This document shows, in pieces, positions 16,637 through 26,456 of a stretch of 64,000 nucleotides of DNA (its first letter is position 1; the number at the start of each line of letters is the position of its first letter). The position numbers and the translations under genes were made by a program. Source of the stretch: Bacteroidota bacterium (GTDB lineage: Bacteria; Bacteroidota; Ignavibacteria; Ignavibacteriales; Melioribacteraceae); NCBI GenBank assembly GCA_023381535.1, contig JAMCSN010000108.1, positions 62,001 through 126,000 of the forward strand, read 5' to 3'. The notes beneath the pieces were generated by a model. It did no database searches and was not told the DNA's origin. It worked only from the letters and a program-made list of their open reading frames with translations.

Positions 16637-16886
16637 GGGTAATCCGCTTTATATGTTTCTCGACGGATTCCTGAAAGTATTTGCCTTTTTTCATGTCGTT
16701 TTTAGCTTCAAGAATCGCTGCATCTAGCTCACACTCTCTAAGGTAATTGTATTTTTCAACTGGAAGTATAACATAGCGGTTCTTACCGCGCACTGTCACG
16801 AAAACTTCTCTATCATCGGAAGCAGCTTCGCTGATAGCAGCAACTCCTCGCGTTTTTAGTTCATTGGCAGTGATCGTCTGGCTCAT
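16629..16886 (-). CDS. Antitoxin, Phd/YefM family
   Basis: DNA-binding antitoxin that neutralises the toxin encoded immediately downstream and should repress their operon. From the ATG at 16886 (preceded by AAGGAG) it has 85 residues: TITANELKTRGVAAISEAASDDREVFVTVRGKNRYVILPVEKY is the Phd/YefM DNA-binding and dimer domain, and the C-terminal acidic and lysine-rich helix would bind the toxin. A longer frame from 16943 adds 19 residues unlike the family. Overlap with the toxin implies coupled translation. Confidence 0.88.
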   Translation of the reverse strand: MSQTITANELKTRGVAAISEAASDDREVFVTVRGKNRYVILPVEKYNYLRECELDAAILEAKNDMKKGKYFQESVEKHIKRITRG

Positions 16887-17073
16887 AATAATGGCTCCTT
16901 TATTAGCACCGACAATAGTACGGATAATAATGCTATTAATCAAACCAAAGAATATTTCATGTGGGAATGATTTTTAACGAAGTCATCGAAAGAGAATTTA
17001 TCACTGTTTTGTAGTCGAAAAACTGAATCGATTCAAGTTTATCGTTCAAACAGTAAAATTTTATCGGTAACTT

Positions 17074-18207
17074 CTAATTTGCCGAAACAAGCTCTTTCTT
17101 GTAGCATCTTCTTCGTTTGTGCTGGCGGGTGTCGTAAAATTTCCATTGGGCTTGGATCTTGGCGTTTTCTTCTAACTCGCGATTTGTCTCAACCATTCTG
17201 ATATTATTTCTTATGAATACATTGTTCATCTCGTTGATCAGCATGGCGTTTACGCCTTTGTTTTGCAAATCCGGACGAACGGCAGTTAGATATAGATCGA
17301 CATTGGGATTATTTTTCATTGCTCTCAGCACATGAATAAATCCGAACGGGAAAAGTTTACCGTGATTTTTTTGAATTGCTCTCGAAAGAGAGGGCATCGT
17401 AATCCCAAATGCTGCAACTTTATTATGCTCATCTAAAATTACCGGAACATAATCCGGTTTTATAAAACCGAAATACGCTTTTACGTACATGTCAATTTGT
17501 TTATCGGTGAGTTCAACAAAACCGTAAAGGTCTTTGTAAGCGTTGTTGATCAAATAGAAAATCTCGCGGGCATACGGAAGAATTTCTTTTGCTTTTTTCA
17601 CGCGCAAGAATTTTAAATGTTCTCTATTTGCCACAACTTCAGCTATGCGGGAAACTTTTTCCGGGATTGATCGATTGAGCGTAACGGAAAATTCCAGCCA
17701 GTCAACATCTTTGTGATAATCAAATTTTTCAACGAACTTTTGATAATACGGATGATTATAGATCGATCCGAAAGTTGAAAGCTCCTCGAACCCTTCAACT
17801 AAAAGCCCTTCGCCATCCATGTCGGTAAAACCGAGAGGACCGTGAATACTCGTCATTCCTTTTTCTTTCGCCCAGCTTTCAACAGCATTGAGTAAACTTC
17901 CCGCGACATCTTCATCGTCAATGACATCGAACCATCCGAAGCGTGCACTTTTCTGATTCCATTTTTCGTTGAATTTGTTGTTGATGATTCCCGCAATTCT
18001 GCCGACAATTTTTCCGTCTGTGTATGCCAGCCAATATTTCGCTTCGCAAAAATCAAATGCGGGATTTGTTTCCTTTCGTAAAGTTTTCAGATCATCCATG
18101 ATCAGCGGCGGCACCCAATACTTATTGTCTCTGTAAATTTCGAAAGGGAAGCGGATAAATTTTTTTAAATCGCTTTTTGTTTTTACTTCTTTGACAATTA
18201 TATCCAT
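17074..18207 (-). CDS. GNAT-fold acyltransferase-like protein
   Basis: Protein of 377 residues of a conserved family found in Bacteroidota relatives and often given unsupported names. The first half has features of an N-acetyltransferase (YWLAYTDGKIVGRIAGIINNKFNEKW; FGWFDVIDDEDVAGSLLNAVESWAKEKGM; IHGPLGFTDMDGEGLLVEGF). The second half has another GNAT-like stretch (VDLYLTAVRPDLQNKGVNAMLINEM, with the Q-x-x-G-V/A loop). So a tandem GNAT fold is likely, with unknown substrate. It is followed on the same strand by the DUF1232 gene's upstream neighbour order (S9 peptidase, DUF1232, GNAT), which may be one transcript. Confidence 0.75.
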   Translation of the reverse strand: MDIIVKEVKTKSDLKKFIRFPFEIYRDNKYWVPPLIMDDLKTLRKETNPAFDFCEAKYWLAYTDGKIVGRIAGIINNKFNEKWNQKSARFGWFDVIDDEDVAGSLLNAVESWAKEKGMTSIHGPLGFTDMDGEGLLVEGFEELSTFGSIYNHPYYQKFVEKFDYHKDVDWLEFSVTLNRSIPEKVSRIAEVVANREHLKFLRVKKAKEILPYAREIFYLINNAYKDLYGFVELTDKQIDMYVKAYFGFIKPDYVPVILDEHNKVAAFGITMPSLSRAIQKNHGKLFPFGFIHVLRAMKNNPNVDLYLTAVRPDLQNKGVNAMLINEMNNVFIRNNIRMVETNRELEENAKIQAQWKFYDTRQHKRRRCYKKELVSAN

Positions 18208-18248
18208 TAATAATCCCGGCTTCGGCTGTTTTGCAATTTCAATTTTGT

Positions 18249-18587
18249 TTAATCGTAGTACGCTGAAATTTCTTTTCCCATAAACGCAATAACTGCGGTG
18301 ATTACTCCGAGATCGTCAAGATATCCAAAGAACGGTGCGAAATCCGGAATAGCATCGATCGGACTAATAAAATAAATCAGCGCGCCAATCACAATTGATT
18401 TGCGGTACCACGCAACGCTCTTGTCTTTCATGTAACGGAATAACGCTTTCACGTCGTCGGCAAATCTTATTCGGCTTCCTTCCTTTTCAACTTTTTTCCA
18501 GAGCCGCTCTTCAACGTACTTGCTGCCGCGTTCAACTTTTTCTTCGGTGTCGTATTGAACTTCAAAATCTTTTGGATCGTAATTCAT
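18249..18587 (-). CDS. YkvA/DUF1232 family membrane protein
   Basis: The 112 residues have a charged N-terminal half and, from about 62 on, the DUF1232 signature IGALIYFISPIDAIPDFAPFFGYLDDLGVITAVIAFM, forming one or two membrane helices. The role of this family is not established. The gene lies 12 bases downstream of the S9 peptidase stop on the minus strand and 41 bases upstream of the GNAT gene, so co-transcription is plausible. Confidence 0.85.
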   Translation of the reverse strand: MNYDPKDFEVQYDTEEKVERGSKYVEERLWKKVEKEGSRIRFADDVKALFRYMKDKSVAWYRKSIVIGALIYFISPIDAIPDFAPFFGYLDDLGVITAVIAFMGKEISAYYD

Positions 18588-18599
18588 TTTATTCCCCGT

Positions 18600-20639
18600 T
18601 TATTTTTTGTATTGATTGAACCAATCAAAAACTGTACTCCACCACAAACGCGCGTTCTGCGGTTTGGTTACAAAATGATATTCATCCGGAAAATAAAGAA
18701 GTTTGCTCGGCACTCCTCTTAGCTGAAGCGCAGTGAACAATTCCATCGCTTGTGTGTCGGGAATACGAAAATCATTAGCGCCTTGAACGATTAACATTGG
18801 CGTCTTAAAGTTTTTTACAAATCTATTCGGCGACCATTTCTCGTACAAAGTTCTGTTATCCCACGGTGTTCCTTTCATTTCCCAGATCGGGAACCACAGT
18901 TCTTCAGTTGCGCCGAACATGGCTTCCATATCGTAAACGCCGTCGTGAGAAACCACCGCGTTAAATCTTGACGTGTGTCCTTCGAGCCAGTTAATCATGT
19001 ATCCGCCGTATGATGCACCGGCAGCAAATGTATTTTTCGGATCTATGAATTTAAAATTTTTGATTGCGTAATCGCATGCGTTCATCAAATCGGTGTAAAC
19101 TTTTCCGCCCCAGTCGCCGGAAATTTCATCGGTGAATTTTTGTCCGTATCCGGTACTGCCGCGCGGATTCGTTGCAACAACAACATAACCTTTCGATGCG
19201 AATAGCTGCAAGTTCCATCTGTAATGAAATTCATCCGGCCAGTTTCCTTGCGGTCCACCGTGAATCAAAAATATGAGCGGATATTTTTTGCTTGCATCGA
19301 AGAACGGCGGCTTGATCAAAATTGACTGAACCTTTGCACCGGCGGCGCCCGCACTCCAGAACGTATCGAAGTCACCAAACTGAATTTGTGAAAGCAGTTC
19401 GCTGTTGATTGACGTGATTTGTTTCAGATTGCTTCCGTCGGCGTTCACGGAAAAAATTTCGGTTGGCAAATCTGTTTTCTGTCTATCAAAGTAGAGTGTT
19501 TTTCCATCGGAAGAAATTTTCATGTTCGTATTGAAACCGTCTTTTACAAGCACTGAATATTCACCGGTTGCAACGTTAACTTTGAATATGGAATGAAACG
19601 CTTCGCGGTCGGCATCGAAGTAAATATATTTTTGATCCGGTGACCAAAGTATTTGTCCCACCGAGTAATCGATCTTCGAAGTTAAGTTGGTCATCTTTCG
19701 CGTGGCTCGATCATAAAGTACGATTGATTGTTTATCGGACTCAAATCCGGCGCGCGGAGAAGAACGGAACGCGATGAACTTTCCATCCAGCGAATAAACC
19801 GGTTCGTTATCGTTTCCTTTGCTCGTAGAAATCTGATCGAACAAAACGCCGCGTTTTGGATTAATCACTACAACATCGTTGTTCGTGCTGACGGCTAACT
19901 TTGTATCGCTTCCTTTTTTCCATGCATCAGTGTGAACAGTGAAAGCAATTTCCTGATCAGTTGGACAAATGGAATAATCCTGATCGCCGCCGAGAGCAAT
20001 CGGAGGAACATCCGCGTAACTATCTTCGGTTAAGTCCTTGGTTTGTTTTGTTTCAAGATTCATTAAGAACAAATGACTTCGTTTATCTCCGCGCCAAACG
20101 TTCCAATGGCGATACATCAATTCCGTAAAAATTTTTGCTTTGACTTTGCTCGCCTCGGCTTCTTTGTCTCGCTGTTCATTGCACTCTTGAGTTTTGCAAT
20201 CCGGATAAACGCTCGAGACAAAAAGAATCATCTTGCCGTCTTTAGACCAAACCATTCCGGAAGCGCCGGTGTATAAATTTGTTAACTGCTTCGCATCAGA
20301 ACCGTCAACGTTGGCAGTCCAAATCTGGTCTTTGTATTCGTATGCAATCTTTGATCCGTCGGGAGAAAACTTTGGCGCACTTTCATTTTCATCGCTGTTT
20401 TTGAACGGGCGCAAATTTTGTCCGTCGGCATCTATCAAATAAATATCCGTGTTGCCTTTATTTTTTTCCATGTCGTAAGTAGTAACGCTGAATGCAATTG
20501 TCTTACCGTCTGGTGAAAGGTCGAAGTCGCCGATGCGCTTCATGTTCCACATGTCTTCAACGGTCATTGCATGTTTTTGCTGTGCGTTAAGCGAAATGAT
20601 TGGAAGAAGTAAAAGTAAGAGAGTTACAAATCTTTTCAT
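18600..20639 (-). CDS. Secreted S9 family serine peptidase (prolyl oligopeptidase / acylaminoacyl-peptidase type)
   Basis: Exported peptidase of 679 residues. A signal peptide (MKRFVTLLLLLLPIISLNAQ) precedes a beta-propeller made of TolB/WD40-like repeats (for example FDLSPDGKTIAFSVT, PKFSPDGSKIAYEY). The C-terminal alpha/beta hydrolase domain starts near PLIFLIHGGPQGNW. The nucleophile is S543 in GASYGGY; the acid (GANDFRIPDTQ) and histidine (PDEYHFVTKPQN) follow in the expected order. It likely degrades short peptides in the periplasm. No T9SS tail is present. It is divergent from leuS. Confidence 0.93.
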   Translation of the reverse strand: MKRFVTLLLLLLPIISLNAQQKHAMTVEDMWNMKRIGDFDLSPDGKTIAFSVTTYDMEKNKGNTDIYLIDADGQNLRPFKNSDENESAPKFSPDGSKIAYEYKDQIWTANVDGSDAKQLTNLYTGASGMVWSKDGKMILFVSSVYPDCKTQECNEQRDKEAEASKVKAKIFTELMYRHWNVWRGDKRSHLFLMNLETKQTKDLTEDSYADVPPIALGGDQDYSICPTDQEIAFTVHTDAWKKGSDTKLAVSTNNDVVVINPKRGVLFDQISTSKGNDNEPVYSLDGKFIAFRSSPRAGFESDKQSIVLYDRATRKMTNLTSKIDYSVGQILWSPDQKYIYFDADREAFHSIFKVNVATGEYSVLVKDGFNTNMKISSDGKTLYFDRQKTDLPTEIFSVNADGSNLKQITSINSELLSQIQFGDFDTFWSAGAAGAKVQSILIKPPFFDASKKYPLIFLIHGGPQGNWPDEFHYRWNLQLFASKGYVVVATNPRGSTGYGQKFTDEISGDWGGKVYTDLMNACDYAIKNFKFIDPKNTFAAGASYGGYMINWLEGHTSRFNAVVSHDGVYDMEAMFGATEELWFPIWEMKGTPWDNRTLYEKWSPNRFVKNFKTPMLIVQGANDFRIPDTQAMELFTALQLRGVPSKLLYFPDEYHFVTKPQNARLWWSTVFDWFNQYKK

Positions 20640-20762
20640 TGCGTCCTCATTTTCTGATTATTTTGTAAGCAAATTATAAAAAGGTGAATGGAAATTAAAG
20701 GACAAAGCACACTAAGTTTAAGGGAAATGCTCGATCGTATTTGATGCTTGCACGCCGTCGCC

Positions 20763-20793
20763 TTGATAAACCATGCCGTTTTTGATAAGTTTG
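20763..20793 (+). promoter_or_regulatory. Promoter of leuS (TTGATA - 17 nt - TAAGTTTG)
   Basis: TTGATA at 20763-20768 and TAAGTTTG at 20786-20793 are separated by 17 nt. The -7 box fits TAnnTTTG exactly. Transcription would begin near 20799, downstream of the in-frame ATG at 20773, which supports the ATG at 20824 as the real leuS start. Confidence 0.65.
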
Positions 20794-20823
20794 AATCCGA
20801 TTTTAATAACTAATACAGATCAA

Positions 20824-23277
20824 ATGAGATACCCGTTCCAAGAAGTTGAATCTAAATGGCAAAAGTTTTGGGAAGAAAAGGAAGTATATAAAACCGACCT
20901 TTCTAATCTGAGCAACAAGCTTTATCATTTAAACATGTTCATTTATCCATCCGGTGCCAAACTGCACATTGGGCATTGGTACCATTATGGTCCGTCGGAT
21001 ACCTGGGCACGATACAAGAAACTGCAAGGTTACAATGTCTTTGAACCGATGGGCTTCGATGCATTTGGTCTTCCCGCAGAAAATTATGCAATCAAAACCG
21101 GCGTTCATCCGCAAGACAGCACATTAAAAAATATTTCGGATATTCGCGTGATGCTGAAACGCATGGGCACAATGTACGATTGGAATGCCGATCTTATGAC
21201 ATGTGTTCCCGAATATTACAGATGGAATCAATGGCTGTTTCTTCAACTATATAAAAAAGGATTGGCGTACAGAAAAAATGCGCCGGTAAACTGGTGTCCA
21301 AAAGATCAAACCGTTTTGGCGCGTGAACAAGTTTTGAGCGACGGCACTTGCGAACGATGCGGAACTGTCGTTGTGCAAAAAAATCTTACGCAGTGGTTTT
21401 TCAAGATTACCGATTATGCCGATGAACTTTTAGAAGGTCTGAATAAAATTGATTGGCCTGAAAAAACCAAGATCATGCAGACTAACTGGATTGGAAGAAG
21501 TTACGGCGCCGAAGTTGATTTCAAAGTTCACGGCAGCAGTGAATCGATAAAAATTTTTACTACAAGACCGGATACACTTTTCGGCGCAACATACATGGTT
21601 TTGGCGCCAGAGCATCCTCTCGTTGATAAATTAACGACCGCTGAGTCAAAACAAAAAGTTGAGGCGTACAGAGATTCAATTAAGTCGATGACCGAGATCG
21701 ACCGTACTTCAACCGGAAAAGAAAAAACCGGTGTTGATACCGGAGCTTTTGCGATTAATCCCGTAAATGGAAAAAAGATTCCAATCTGGATTGCCGATTA
21801 CGTTCTTATGACATACGGTACCGGCGCAATTATGGCAGTGCCCGGGCAAGATGAACGCGACTGGGAGTTCGCCGAGAAATTCAATTTGCCGATTATCAGA
21901 ACGGTTCAAACGCCGGAAAATTTTGACGGCAAAGCTTACACCGGAGACGGTCCGGCGATTAACAGCGAATTTTTGAACGGCTTGTATGTTGATGATGCAA
22001 AGAAAAAAATTATTCAGTGGCTCGAAGAAAAGAAAATCGGTAAGCAGATGATTAACTATCGTTTACGCGATTGGTTGATTTCGCGCCAGCGTTATTGGGG
22101 AACGCCGATACCGATTGTTCATTGCGATAAATGCGGAGAGGTTGCGGTTCCGGAAGATCAATTGCCGGTAGTGCTGCCGTACAATGTTGATTTCAAACCC
22201 GATGGCGGTTCACCGCTTGCGGGCAATTCGGAATTTGTTAAAACAAAATGTCCGCAATGCGGCAGCGAAGCCGAGCGCGACGTTGATACGATGGATACGT
22301 TTGTCGATTCGTCATGGTATTATTTGCGTTATCTAAATCCGCGATACGATAAAGGAATGTTCGATCCAAAACTTGCGAACGAATGGACTCCGGTTGATAC
22401 TTATGTCGGCGGTGCCGAACATGCCGTGATGCATCTATTGTATTCGAGATTCATTCACAAATTTTTGCGCGATATAAAATTGGTAAACAGCAACGAGCCA
22501 TTCACGAAACTCATTCATCAAGGGACGATAACGAATCAAGGCGCCAAGATGTCCAAATCACGCGGCAATGTTGTTGATCCAAATTCGTTTATAGAAACTT
22601 ACGGCGCAGATGTATTCAGAATGTATTTAATGTTCATGGGTCCTTATGAACTCGGTGGTGATTGGAGCGACAAAGGCATTGTCGGCGTCGATCGTTTTGT
22701 TCAGAGAACCTATGCAATGTTTGAATCGTACAGCAATGTTGCGAAGGAAAATCCATCGAAAGAGAAATATAACCTTGATGAGTTGAACGCGACAGAAAAA
22801 GTAATTTACAGAAAGACAAATCAAACTCTGGAAAAAGTCAGCGTTGAAATAGACAATTTTAGATTCAATACTGCAGTCGCTGCTCTTATGGAATTGCTGA
22901 ACGAACTTAAGAATCTAAACGAGTGCAGAAAAGATTTACAAACGTATGCGTTGGAAAGATTCGCTTTTATGCTTTCACCTTTGGCGCCGCACTTAGGCGA
23001 AGAATGCTGGCAATCGATTGGAAAAGAAAAATCGATTTTCGAAAAGCCGTTAACTTTTGGAGTCGATGAGAAAGCTCTAAGCGTAGATAACGTAACAATT
23101 GCAGTTCAGGTCAACGGGAAAGTAAGAGCTAAGCTTGATGTTTCGTTAAATCTATCGCAAGATGAAGTAAAGAAAATTGTTTTTGCAGATGAGAAAGTAA
23201 AAACTCATACCGACGGCAAACAGATTGTGAAAGAAATTTACGTTCCGAATAAAATTTATAATATTGTAACAAAATAG
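20824..23277 (+). CDS. leuS: Leucyl-tRNA synthetase
   Basis: Class I aminoacyl-tRNA synthetase, 817 residues, charging tRNA-Leu. HIGH appears as KLHIGHW, the KMSKS loop as AKMSKSRGNVVDP, and the editing (CP1) domain is present with TTRPDTLFGATYMVLAPEHP and GTGAIMAVPGQDERDWEFA. A zinc-ribbon-like insertion (CDKCG...CPQCG) lies before the catalytic half closes with DTMDTFVDSSWYYLRYLNP. The start at 20824 gives MRYPFQEVESKWQKFWEE, the standard LeuS opening. The next housekeeping gene on this strand is serS, but a restriction-modification pair lies between them. Confidence 0.97.
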   Translation: MRYPFQEVESKWQKFWEEKEVYKTDLSNLSNKLYHLNMFIYPSGAKLHIGHWYHYGPSDTWARYKKLQGYNVFEPMGFDAFGLPAENYAIKTGVHPQDSTLKNISDIRVMLKRMGTMYDWNADLMTCVPEYYRWNQWLFLQLYKKGLAYRKNAPVNWCPKDQTVLAREQVLSDGTCERCGTVVVQKNLTQWFFKITDYADELLEGLNKIDWPEKTKIMQTNWIGRSYGAEVDFKVHGSSESIKIFTTRPDTLFGATYMVLAPEHPLVDKLTTAESKQKVEAYRDSIKSMTEIDRTSTGKEKTGVDTGAFAINPVNGKKIPIWIADYVLMTYGTGAIMAVPGQDERDWEFAEKFNLPIIRTVQTPENFDGKAYTGDGPAINSEFLNGLYVDDAKKKIIQWLEEKKIGKQMINYRLRDWLISRQRYWGTPIPIVHCDKCGEVAVPEDQLPVVLPYNVDFKPDGGSPLAGNSEFVKTKCPQCGSEAERDVDTMDTFVDSSWYYLRYLNPRYDKGMFDPKLANEWTPVDTYVGGAEHAVMHLLYSRFIHKFLRDIKLVNSNEPFTKLIHQGTITNQGAKMSKSRGNVVDPNSFIETYGADVFRMYLMFMGPYELGGDWSDKGIVGVDRFVQRTYAMFESYSNVAKENPSKEKYNLDELNATEKVIYRKTNQTLEKVSVEIDNFRFNTAVAALMELLNELKNLNECRKDLQTYALERFAFMLSPLAPHLGEECWQSIGKEKSIFEKPLTFGVDEKALSVDNVTIAVQVNGKVRAKLDVSLNLSQDEVKKIVFADEKVKTHTDGKQIVKEIYVPNKIYNIVTK

Positions 23278-23299
23278 TAAACATTTTTGAAGGGTCGCT

Positions 23300-24586
23300 A
23301 TGAATAAAACGCAGCACAAAGTAATTTTTGGTGACTCAAGAAGCATGAAAGAATTAGGTAGTGAGTCGGTTCATTTGATTATTACTTCACCTCCTTATTG
23401 GCAACTCAAAGACTACGGACATACAAAGCAAATTGGTTTTGATGATTCATATGAAGATTACATTAACAATCTAAACTTAGTATGGATGGAGTGTGAAAGA
23501 GTTTTACATAAAGGCTGCAGATTATGCATAAATATAGGTGATCAGTTTGCAAGGTCAGTTTACTATGGAAGATACAAAGTTATACCTATTAGAACAGAGA
23601 TAATAAGATTTTGTGAGACTATTGGGTTTGATTATATGGGTGCGATAATTTGGCAGAAGGTAACAACCTCTAATACTACTGGCGGAGCGGCGGTAATGGG
23701 ATCATATCCCTATCCCAGAAATGGAATCATAAAGATTGACTACGAGTTCATACTGATATTTAAAAAACTTGGAGACTCTCCAAAACCAACAGCAGAGCAA
23801 AAGAAATTTTCAACACTGAGTAATGATGAATGGAATCAGTATTTTTCAGGCCATTGGAACTTTCCAGGCGAGAGACAAAATGGTGGACATATAGCTATGT
23901 TTCCAGTCGAACTTCCATATAGGTTGATCCGAATGTTTAGTTTTCCTGGCGAATATGTTTTAGACCCATTCTACGGAAGTGGAACTACAACTTTAGCATC
24001 CATGCAATTAGGTAGGAATTCGGTTGGCTATGAGATTAATAAGAAATTCACACCATTTATAGAAAAAAGATTGGGATTAGACCAGGAGAAATTATTTACT
24101 CAGAAATTCGAAATTGAATTTCAAACTCAATCAACTGCACAAATTGATAAAGCACGACTACCCTTTATTTTTAAGGATCCAATAAGATTCAATAAAAAAA
24201 TAGATCCGCGTAGTTTAAACTTTGGTTCTAAGATAACCGGGAAAGAAGAAAATGGCGTCAATTTATTTGTCAAAGAAATACTTTCACCCAATAAAGTTAG
24301 ATTGAATAGTGGCCAACTAGTGCGATTAATTGGTGTGAAACCAAATCCAGCTAAGGAATTAGAAGCTATGGATTTTCTTCGTAACGTGACGAAGGGAAAT
24401 CCAATATTGTTAAGATTTGACGAAAAAAAGTTCGACAACAACAATAACTTGTTAGTTTACCTTTTTCTCAAGAACAAAACATTTGTTAATGCGCATTTGA
24501 TTAAAAAGAATCTAGTTGATGTGGAATCGAGTATGGATTTTAAGTACAAGAATAAATTTGAAAAAATAGCTTCGGGAATTTCATGA
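23300..24586 (+). CDS. Type II DNA methyltransferase (TSPPYW type) fused to a degenerate SNase-like domain
   Basis: Beta-class DNA methyltransferase, probably N4-cytosine because the catalytic motif is TSPPYW (residues 29-34). The AdoMet-binding motif DPFYGSGTT is at 222-230, after the catalytic motif, and INIGDQF near 77 and YDYEF-like KIDYEFILIF near 145 also fit. Residues about 320-425 are an extension resembling a thermonuclease (SNase) domain: KVRLNSGQLVRLIGVKPNPAKELEAMDFL, then LLVYLFLKNKTFVNAHLIKKNL. The residues used for catalysis in SNase (GDT, IDAPE, DRYGR) are replaced (SPN, VKPNP, DNNNN), so it is presumably a binding module. The stop overlaps the start of the MjaI-type endonuclease (ATGA). 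It would protect host DNA. Confidence 0.88.
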   Translation: MNKTQHKVIFGDSRSMKELGSESVHLIITSPPYWQLKDYGHTKQIGFDDSYEDYINNLNLVWMECERVLHKGCRLCINIGDQFARSVYYGRYKVIPIRTEIIRFCETIGFDYMGAIIWQKVTTSNTTGGAAVMGSYPYPRNGIIKIDYEFILIFKKLGDSPKPTAEQKKFSTLSNDEWNQYFSGHWNFPGERQNGGHIAMFPVELPYRLIRMFSFPGEYVLDPFYGSGTTTLASMQLGRNSVGYEINKKFTPFIEKRLGLDQEKLFTQKFEIEFQTQSTAQIDKARLPFIFKDPIRFNKKIDPRSLNFGSKITGKEENGVNLFVKEILSPNKVRLNSGQLVRLIGVKPNPAKELEAMDFLRNVTKGNPILLRFDEKKFDNNNNLLVYLFLKNKTFVNAHLIKKNLVDVESSMDFKYKNKFEKIASGIS

Positions 24587-25161
24587 AAATTAAAATTAGA
24601 GGGAAAGAGATTCAAAAGCTTTTAGATGCCCCTGAACCAGAATTTCCAAAATATACTACCCAATTATTAAACATTGCCAACAAAAACGCTCAAGGCACAC
24701 GACCCAAAGTGGTTGGTCAACTTAGCGATTTGATTCAAGAATTCTCTGGTAAAAATATGGAGGAATGGAAAACTTGGTATTTGGATAAACACCCTGAAGC
24801 AATCAAAAATGCATCAAGCAAAGTTTCTGATATGATCAATTTGTTCAGGGATGCAATAAACAAGATTGACAATGATCTAATTGAAAAATGGGTTACTGAT
24901 TTAGTAATTGTTAAAACATTTATAGGATTACGTTTTCAAGAAGCGATATTAAAAAAAGTTGCTAATGCCAAGAATGCGTCTTATCGCTTGTCAACTGCAG
25001 ACGAAGAGTCTAAAGGAATTGATGGTTATGTCGGTCGAGTTGCTGTCTCAATTAAGTCGATTACTTATAAGGTTAAGCCTGAATTAGATGAAAAGATTAA
25101 CGCTGAGTTCATTTTTTATAAAAAAGTTAAAAATGATTTAGAAATAGAATTTAACTTCTAG
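24583..25161 (+). CDS. Restriction endonuclease, MjaI family
   Basis: Endonuclease partner of the methyltransferase just upstream, coupled by a 4-base ATGA overlap. The 192 residues follow the MjaI family: [71 protein letters not shown], and the putative catalytic segment [23 protein letters not shown], where D165 and the lysine of SIK would belong to a PD-(D/E)XK core. MjaI itself cuts CTAG, so CTAG is the likely but unproven target. The pair is AT-rich and sits between leuS and serS, consistent with acquisition by transfer. Confidence 0.85.
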   Translation: MKIKIRGKEIQKLLDAPEPEFPKYTTQLLNIANKNAQGTRPKVVGQLSDLIQEFSGKNMEEWKTWYLDKHPEAIKNASSKVSDMINLFRDAINKIDNDLIEKWVTDLVIVKTFIGLRFQEAILKKVANAKNASYRLSTADEESKGIDGYVGRVAVSIKSITYKVKPELDEKINAEFIFYKKVKNDLEIEFNF

Positions 25162-25174
25162 GGGTACAATCATA

Positions 25175-26452
25175 ATGTTAGACATAAAATTCATTCGAGA
25201 AAATCCGGATCTGGTTAGACAAGGATTGAGAAATAAAAATGCAGCCGATGTTGTTAGTAAAGTTTTGGAATTGGATGAACAGCGCCGCTCAATAATTGCA
25301 AAGGTGGAAGACTTAAAAGCGAAGCGCAATCAAGTTTCATCTCAAATTCCGATGATGAAAAAAGCTGGACAAGATACGTCAACAGTTTTTGCCGAGATGA
25401 AGCGTGTTGGCGATGAAATTGCGATGCTCGATGGGCAACTCCGAACAGTTGAAAACGAATTGGAAGATATTTTGCGTTACACGCCGAATCTTGCACACTC
25501 ATCCGTGCCGGTCGGTTCAAGCGCTGAACAAAATGTTGAAGTCCGCAAATGGCTGCCGGATGGATTTGCGTTCGAAAATGATTTTAAAGTTCTCGATCAT
25601 GTTGAACTCGGCAAGAAATTATCTATTATGGATTTTGATAGAGGCACAAAAATTTCCGGTTCAGGATTCCCTTTATACATTGGTAAAGGCGCAACCTTAG
25701 AACGCGCGTTGATCAATTTTATGCTCGACTTTCATTTGCATAATCACAACTACTCGGAGGTTTTTCCTCCCGTGCTTGTAAATAAAGAATCGATGATGGG
25801 TACCGGTCAGCTTCCTAAAATGGAAGAAGACATGTACTCAATCGAGAAAGACGGATTGTATCCCGTGCCAACTGCAGAAGTCCCGATAACAAATATTCAT
25901 CGTGATGAAATTCTTGCGGAAAAAGATTTGCCGATCAAGTATGCCGGTTACACGCCGTGTTTCAGAAGGGAAGCCGGTTCATACGGAAAAGAATACAAAG
26001 GGTTGTTGCGCGTTCATCAATTCAATAAAGTTGAGATGGTGAAATTTTCCAAACCGGAAAACTCTTACGATGAATTAGAACTTCTGGTGAACGACGCAGA
26101 AGATATTTTGAAAGCACTGAACGTGCCGTACCGGATTCTTTTGTTATGCACCGGCGATTTAAGTTTCTCCGCAGCGAAATGTTATGATATCGAAACTTGG
26201 TCGCCTGCAGAGAAAAAATGGCTTGAAGCTTCTTCATGCAGCAACTTTGAAGCGTTCCAAGCTCGACGGGCAAACATCCGTTTCAGAAGAGAAGAAACTA
26301 AAAAGCCTGAGTTCGTTCATACATTAAATGGTTCGGGACTTGCAACAAGCCGCTTGATGGTTTCTATTCTTGAAAACTATCAGACGCCGGAAGGAAAAAT
26401 TATCGTTCCCAAAGTTTTGCAGAAGTACACCGGGTTTGAGGTTATTGGATAA
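25175..26452 (+). CDS. serS: Seryl-tRNA synthetase
   Basis: Class II aminoacyl-tRNA synthetase, 425 residues. The N-terminal tRNA-binding coiled coil (about 30-100, [24 protein letters not shown]) is followed by the class II core with motif 2 ([33 protein letters not shown]) and motif 3 ([20 protein letters not shown]). The opening [18 protein letters not shown] is standard. The start lies 13 bases after the endonuclease stop with AGGGG nearby. The 3' end is followed by an inverted repeat. Confidence 0.97.
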   Translation: MLDIKFIRENPDLVRQGLRNKNAADVVSKVLELDEQRRSIIAKVEDLKAKRNQVSSQIPMMKKAGQDTSTVFAEMKRVGDEIAMLDGQLRTVENELEDILRYTPNLAHSSVPVGSSAEQNVEVRKWLPDGFAFENDFKVLDHVELGKKLSIMDFDRGTKISGSGFPLYIGKGATLERALINFMLDFHLHNHNYSEVFPPVLVNKESMMGTGQLPKMEEDMYSIEKDGLYPVPTAEVPITNIHRDEILAEKDLPIKYAGYTPCFRREAGSYGKEYKGLLRVHQFNKVEMVKFSKPENSYDELELLVNDAEDILKALNVPYRILLLCTGDLSFSAAKCYDIETWSPAEKKWLEASSCSNFEAFQARRANIRFRREETKKPEFVHTLNGSGLATSRLMVSILENYQTPEGKIIVPKVLQKYTGFEVIG

Positions 26453-26456
26453 ATGT

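Noticed and set aside
20773..20823. Longer N-terminus for LeuS
   Set aside because: The ATG at 20773 lies upstream of the predicted transcription start and the added residues do not belong to LeuS.
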